Shown here one piece after another: positions 59,172-64,000 of a stretch of 64,000 nt of DNA. The DNA lies in contig OY754469.1 in NCBI GenBank assembly GCA_963575645.1, positions 36,786,753-36,850,752 on the forward strand, read 5' to 3'. Every line of letters starts with the position of its first letter. The first letter of the stretch is position 1. The stretch comes from Xanthostigma xanthostigma (taxonomy: Eukaryota; Arthropoda; Insecta; Raphidioptera; Raphidiidae). A model generated the notes under the pieces. The model was given only the letters and a program-made list of their open reading frames with translations. It made no database searches and was not told where the DNA came from. A program made the translations under genes and the position numbers.

Positions 59172-59322
59172 TAGGTATGTTCCAAGATGCTGGCTGTCAC
59201 CGTCATCGTCATGCGCAGGTAGCTAAAACGTGTCCAAAACAGATACAAACCGTTTCGTTTTAGCTACTGCGCATGCGGGTGACGGTTTCGTGACCGTTTG
59301 CTGGCTGCTTGAAACATGCCTA
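59172..59322. repeat. Foldback family 3 (GCGCATG), copy 2
   Basis: Arms 59172-59230 and 59256-59322, including TTAGCTACTGCGCATG and its near complement; relative of 6290-6422. Confidence 0.65.
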
Positions 59323-59975
59323 TTGTTTTCTATAGGTCAGTAGCTTTCTTTAGACACCCCACTCGGAGGAGTTGAACTTTTTTCATTTTTTCTGACCCCT
59401 CATTATAAATTCATAGTTATCAGAAATATTTATCCATACTTAAACCATAGCATTGGATTATGCAGGTTTTAACTATGCGCCAAATAAGTCTATAGCTTGT
59501 ACTATTTAGTTCTGGGAGTTTGTGACCAACGGACGGACGGACAGACACCGGAGGGAGGCCATAAATGTTCCATTTTTTCCAAAATTGGTACGAAACACTA
59601 AAAACAACAAAAGTTACTTCTTACCATAACAATTTTATTAGTGGATGTTGGATAAACATTTCGAGAAGGGTGTCTTTCTGTGTTAAAAATGTTTTCAAAA
59701 AGTCGTAAAATTAGTTGTACCGCGTGGGACATTCAATTTTAGCTAAAAAAATTCCGGACGCTTGGCAATATCGATCCTTCTTTATTTATAATGCTTGTAC
59801 GAAGATAAATTCGTGACGTACTACAGTCATGTTTCTTTCATATAAATGGACGTTCGAAATTAATGATTAATGAAGAAGTTGAAACAAAACACGGCGCAGA
59901 CCTAAAGAGAAAGAGGCCGAAACATTCCGCTGCTTAAAATTTTAAAGTATCATGAATACACCTTTTCCACTATAG

Positions 59976-60060
59976 GTTTGTTCCTACACACTTTATACGA
60001 CGGTTAAAATGCTGGTCTCTGAATTTAACTGTCGTCGGTTCAAATCCAACCTCCGATCAC
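59976..60060 (+). repeat. tRNA-like SINE head
   Basis: A-box-like TATACGACGGTTAAAATGC and B box GGTTCAAATCC (60039-60049). No tail or duplication found; probably a truncated SINE. Confidence 0.4.
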
Positions 60061-60092
60061 GAATATTGTGTGACCATTTAACTAGTTAACAC

Positions 60093-60439
60093 TCTATAAT
60101 AAACAAAGTCCCTCGGCTGCGTCTGTCTGTCAGTTTGAACGAGATAAACTCAAAAACTACCAAACGGATTTTTATACGGTTTTCACTCATAGAAGGAGCG
60201 ATAAACGAGGACTGTTTCTGTATATCATTTGAAAATATTTTGTACAAAATTGCTGTACTATGACGGTGTTTTATCAAAAAAAAAACTGTTTTTGTACGTT
60301 TACATGGCTAACACTGGCCAAATATTTCGAGATACATCGAAAAAATATTTTTTGATAGTTCTGCTATGTAGACGGGAAGGTAAATATAATATTTCCAGAA
60401 CAGTCTTGCACCCGGGTCAAACCGGGCCGGTCCGCTAGT
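60093..60439 (+). mobile_element. Helitron-like element
   Basis: Begins TCTATAATAAAC, continues with AACTCAAAAACTACCAAACG, and ends in a CCCGG/CCGGG hairpin followed by CTAGT (60435-60439). The sequence CTATAATA follows the end and also lies at the start. Non-coding. Confidence 0.55.
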
Positions 60440-60722
60440 CTATAATACATTAATCCTATACAGACAATCAAGGATGTGTCTTTGCTAATTGTTTTTTAAC
60501 TTTTTAATTATGCGTATGTGCTAAATATGGTTAATTGAAAAGTAGTCTAGAGCTTGTTTGCTGGAATAGCTAACATGATGTTTACAGTGCGCTGATAAAA
60601 CAAAAAAAAAACGTATTTTTCGTTTAATCTTACAGGTTAAAAATCGGTCTGTAAAGAAATTATTTTATACTTTTTAGTTCGATTTAGAAACGTTGTATAT
60701 AAAAAAAATATTTCTTTTATTA

Positions 60723-61315
60723 TTGACGTGATAACGTCTTATAAATTGATGAATCACCAATCTTATAAATTGATGAAACACCGGCTGCATGCACGAAAAA
60801 GTGTAACGTTTCTAACGTTCCGCCTGACCCTGTGCGTGCTTTTCTCGAAAACGGCCCTAACGATTTGGATGAAATTTACTGAAAAGGGATTTTGGGGAGC
60901 AAAAAATCGTTTTAGCTAGGTCTCATCTCTCGAAAAAATCGTTTTCATACAAATTTTATCATTATAAAAATCAATTTTTTGACGTATGAAAATACTTAAA
61001 TATTGTAAGTAGGTTTTGGAATTTTATATAAACAATGAAACAATTGTTTTCAAAATATTATGACAGTTAATCTTTGAGACTTAAAATAAATACGAAAGAA
61101 AGAAAGTTAAAAAAAACAATTTTTATTATAGGTAGTGAGTAATTTTAATAAATAAAATTAACCTAAATTTGAAGCGAAAGATGCAATATCATAGATTCGA
61201 ATTATTATAATTATTATATGTAGAAGATAGGAGAAATAGAACATAAATTACGTATTACGGAATACGTTATCACGTAAAACTATCGTCCGTAAACCGACTT
61301 TACAGACAACCAATT
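60723..61315 (+). mobile_element. Repeat family 9, copy 3
   Basis: Starts TTGACGTGATAACGTC and ends ACCGACTTTACAGACAACC like 36912-37580, with a different middle (AACGATTTGGATGAAATTT). Confidence 0.6.
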
Positions 61316-62104
61316 TTTTTTTAAATCAGCCTATTTGTTTTTAACTGACTTCGTAATCTTTATAGTTGCGACAATATTTTTTTTCAAATTAAAAAAGCCG
61401 GTCTTTTGTTCTGAAGATCTGTTCAAAAGAAATTAGTTGGGTGGCTGGCAGGTATTCAAACGAATAGCAAATGTAATAATATGTACTACTAGCCATTACT
61501 CGAGTTATAACACGCGTTAACAGAAGTTTTATTTTATTTATTATAATATGTCAAGTTTCAGTATGAAGTCGGAATGATCTTGTTGTCCAATAAGGCTAAA
61601 GTCTGTTAAAAACTGATTGACTTAACGCACGAATTTTGTGAGAAGACTGCCTGGAACAATTAAAAATTGAGCTGCGTACACTTCTGATGTCCAGAAACAG
61701 TTTTGGATTTCTGTAGGAACATATCTCATAACAAGTTTGAGAGCTTGTTTAAAACACTACACTTTTGTTTTGTGAATGAAACAATGTTTTTCCAAGGACC
61801 CTTGTTATTAATTGTAGAAATGTTGATTTAAGTTACTTTTGTTTCTGTTGTTTTTGTAGAGCAAATATTTCAACGTTCTTTTACAATTTTGAGACTGTAC
61901 TGTCCTACAAGTTGATGATTAGAAAATTTGACAAATACTCAATTTAGAAAAAAAGAACGTTTCAGCCGACCAACGGTTTATTTTGTATAGGATCGATTTA
62001 ATAGTATATTTTGTTATTATGGATCGCAAACTTCACACCTCGTCGCAAACGCCAATTTTCTGCCATAGTAACAAAATGTCCAACTAAATCGATCTTATAC
62101 AAAA

Positions 62105-62106
<2 letters not shown>

Positions 62107-62142
<36 letters not shown>
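62107..62142 (+). repeat. (GT)n microsatellite
   Basis: 18 GT units. Confidence 0.95.
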
Positions 62143-62143
<1 letters not shown>

Positions 62144-62185
62144 AGCTCCGACGCACGACTGGAGTTTACACCTTAGATACGCTGT

Positions 62186-62320
62186 GTAACGTATTCCATC
62201 TCATTCTTTCGCACGTTAAATCCTACAAATATATATGTTTCAGGATTAGTCTACCATCGCACAAGTGTAATGTATTCCATCTTATTCTTTCGCACGTTAA
62301 ATCCTACAAATATATATGTT
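62186..62320 (+). repeat. Tandem duplication of about 80 bp
   Basis: GTATTCCATCT and TTCTTTCGCACGTTAAATCC followed by TACAAATATATATG occur twice. Confidence 0.8.
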
Positions 62321-62744
62321 TGTCTCTTTTGAAGCGGACGAGCGTAATGCCACACTTGAAGCGGTGGAGCGTAACGCCTCACCAATTGATTTTACTACTC
62401 ATAAAATTTCCGTACCGGGCCTTAATAACTTAAAATCGTTTTTTAAGGAGTAAACTCCAAAAAATACAGTTGGTCGACTAAAACGATCTTTTTTTAATTG
62501 TGTTTGCCAAATTATCATTTAAACTCGCTTACGCTGCCGCCACTTTCGACCTGAAAAGAATTTCCTAAGAGATGAAAACATTTTACTTTTAATCTGCGCA
62601 AGTGCGATTTTTATTTTACGTCATTGACATGTGAAAGCTAACTTTAGTCCCCGAAAATTCACTTTCAATGTGTACTCATATATAAAAATTCCAGCCAATT
62701 GTGCGACGGGATCTTTCCAACTTCAAAAATGTTGACATTTGATT

Positions 62745-63330
62745 ATAATAAAGAAAATAAAATTTCTGATAACGCGTGAGGTGACGCGGGTAATGGCTAG
62801 TATTCAATATGATATTAACTATTCGATGCCATGGTTACCTACATAGTATGTTCCACGTCATGTAAAAATTAATCAAAGCATGCCTAACTAGTTTATTTCT
62901 GACAGATCCATAAAACAAAAGAGCGGATGATTTTTTCATTTTCAATTATTTTCCGAAACTATAAAGTTCGAAAAAAAATTTTTAACAAAAGTTTATTGAA
63001 AAAATAAATAGAATAATAAGCCGTTATGAAAAGTACACCATTATTATATAAAAAATACTGTTTCAGCATATATCTCTTCTGCGTACGCGCCGATTTTCCC
63101 TAAAAACAATAGGGCTCTTCATATTTGCATACCAAACATCCTCCCAAAATTTGGTTTCAATCCACTCATCCGTCTGACCTGTATCGTGTTCACAGACAAA
63201 CAACCTAACAGACGCAAAAAGATGTTTTTTGGATTCGGGGGACCTCAAAACGGAAAGATATTGTAAAATTTTTGAAAAGTGATTTTTGACCTAAACTAGT
63301 ACCATTCCCCACTTGTGGGTTGGAATGGTA
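62745..63330 (+). repeat. Dispersed repeat family 4, copy
   Basis: Same landmarks as 10939-11470 and 24060-25075: AACGCGTGAGGTGACGCGGG, GTTCACAGACAAACA, TTTTGACCTAAACTAGTACC. Confidence 0.5.
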
Positions 63331-63650
63331 AAAAAAAAACAATAACTGCAATAGCAAAAAATATTTTGTTTTAAATATAGATTATGAGCTAAATAAGTGG
63401 AGATATGTTTCATTAACGAACTATAAAGGATTCCACTGTCCATGTCATGTCTTTTGCAATTTACATTACGATGTTGTCCTCGGCGACTGCTGTAGCAAAC
63501 GAGTCTTCATAATTTATTTACTTGTTGGACACAGTGTTGTCAGATTAGTACCTCAAAAGTAAAAAAAAAACGGAACCCATGCTATTAGCCGAGAGTCCGC
63601 GATCTATTTGACAAACAAAACCATCAAAGCTGATATTAATTTATAAGGTT

Positions 63651-63985
63651 TAGAGCTGTAAAAGTAACGAGAAATTGTGTACCCGTATGTATTCGTTACT
63701 TAAAGAACCAGTACACGTTATTTTCGTATCGTTACGTTACTCGTTACTTTTCATACGACATACAATCGTGTACTAACAGCATCAAGCATGTACCATCGCA
63801 TCGAGGCGCGTCGCATACGATATGACTTCGTTCGTATAACGTATAACCACATCGAATGAGTCGAACTGACATGGATACAACAAATGCGAGTAACGAAATG
63901 AATTTGTAAATAACGATTCGTTACTTCGAGTCAGACGATGTACCCGTTACTCAGTAACGAATACATACGGTTTGTTACAGCTCTA
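63651..63985. mobile_element. hAT MITE, 335 bp
   Basis: Perfect 8-bp duplication ATAAGGTT (63643-63650, 63986-63993). Ends TAGAGCTGTAAAAGTAACG and inverted TAGAGCTGTAACAAACCG; contains many CGTTAC / GTAACG motifs. Confidence 0.88.
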
Positions 63986-64000
63986 ATAAGGTTACTTTGA

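Larger units (their letters stand above)
35216..64000. other. Upstream intron or 5' flank of the dipeptidase, repeat-rich
   Basis: Because the gene runs leftward, this side should hold its 5' exons (zinc-binding half of M19). I searched by eye for the expected conserved blocks and found none, so it is either one more long intron or flank. Unique-looking, gene-free stretches include 42360-43086, 43461-44980, 50546-51242, 52901-54165, 54740-55440, 57330-57850, 59325-59975 and 61545-62100. 57480-57720 is CpG-richer than its surroundings but shows no coding pattern. Confidence 0.5.

Noticed and set aside
62011-62433. 140-codon open frame
   Set aside because: Consists of a GT microsatellite (Cys-Val repeat) and a tandem duplication.
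1-64000. CRISPR array, bacterial operon, rRNA or integrated virus
   Set aside because: No regularly spaced repeats, no ribosome-binding-site gene clusters, and the only retro-element is a BEL/Pao retrotransposon without an envelope gene.

Overview
The window looks like nuclear DNA of an insect: strongly AT-rich, packed with transposon relics, with long introns and very little coding sequence. The evidence for an animal (arthropod) nuclear genome is a spliced M19 membrane-dipeptidase gene whose exons match the insect style of that enzyme, a BEL/Pao retrotransposon, an IS630/Tc1/mariner element, hAT-type MITEs with 8-bp target duplications, a tRNA-derived SINE and Helitron-like termini. I cannot name the species. 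Nothing bacterial or viral was seen, and there is no CRISPR array or rRNA.

Layout. The only host gene I can support runs on the minus strand: three consecutive 3' exons of a dipeptidase at 35215-35140, 15754-15619 and 10117-10016, separated by introns of 19,385 and 5,501 nt with GT-AG borders and compatible phases. Directly after the TGA at 10018-10016 the same frame stays open for 133 more codons (10015-9614), a Ser/Thr/Asn-rich, Cys-containing segment that looks coding. The 5' exons (zinc-site half) were not found between 35216 and 64000; that stretch is either further intron or upstream sequence.

Region by region. 1-9613: downstream of the gene, with hAT-like elements (2736-3457, 4372-4575, 4794-5023), a TIR element (5291-5704) and foldbacks. 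10118-15618 (intron): foldback 10313-10800, a SINE with target duplication 11896-12332, a pair of abutting palindromes 12882-12973, and a Helitron-like terminus with two nested inverted-repeat elements 13353-14118. 15755-35139 (intron): two hammerhead-like foldbacks, an interlocked pair of inverted elements carrying tRNA-like sequences (17147-19117, third copy 34173-34725), a foldback hit by a degenerate mariner (19831-21217), an hAT-like element 23706-25415, a solo LTR 26091-26678, concentric inverted repeats 27744-28480, a 419-bp foldback inside a Helitron-like element, and a second pair of palindromes 33566-33667. 35216-64000: a palindrome with ORF-like arms, two hAT MITE families with clean 8-bp duplications, a satellite-like tandem array (43087-43460), a complete-looking but internally deleted BEL/Pao element (46533-50433) that split an older MITE, a second 419-bp foldback (55449-55867), and further hAT and Helitron-like pieces up to 63985.

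The dominant theme is inverted repeats: about twenty foldback loci, several with 0-1 nt spacers, many inside a transcribed intron. That, the TGA-interrupted dipeptidase C-terminus, the tRNA-bearing composite element and the recently moved but catalytically broken BEL element are the observations most worth following up.
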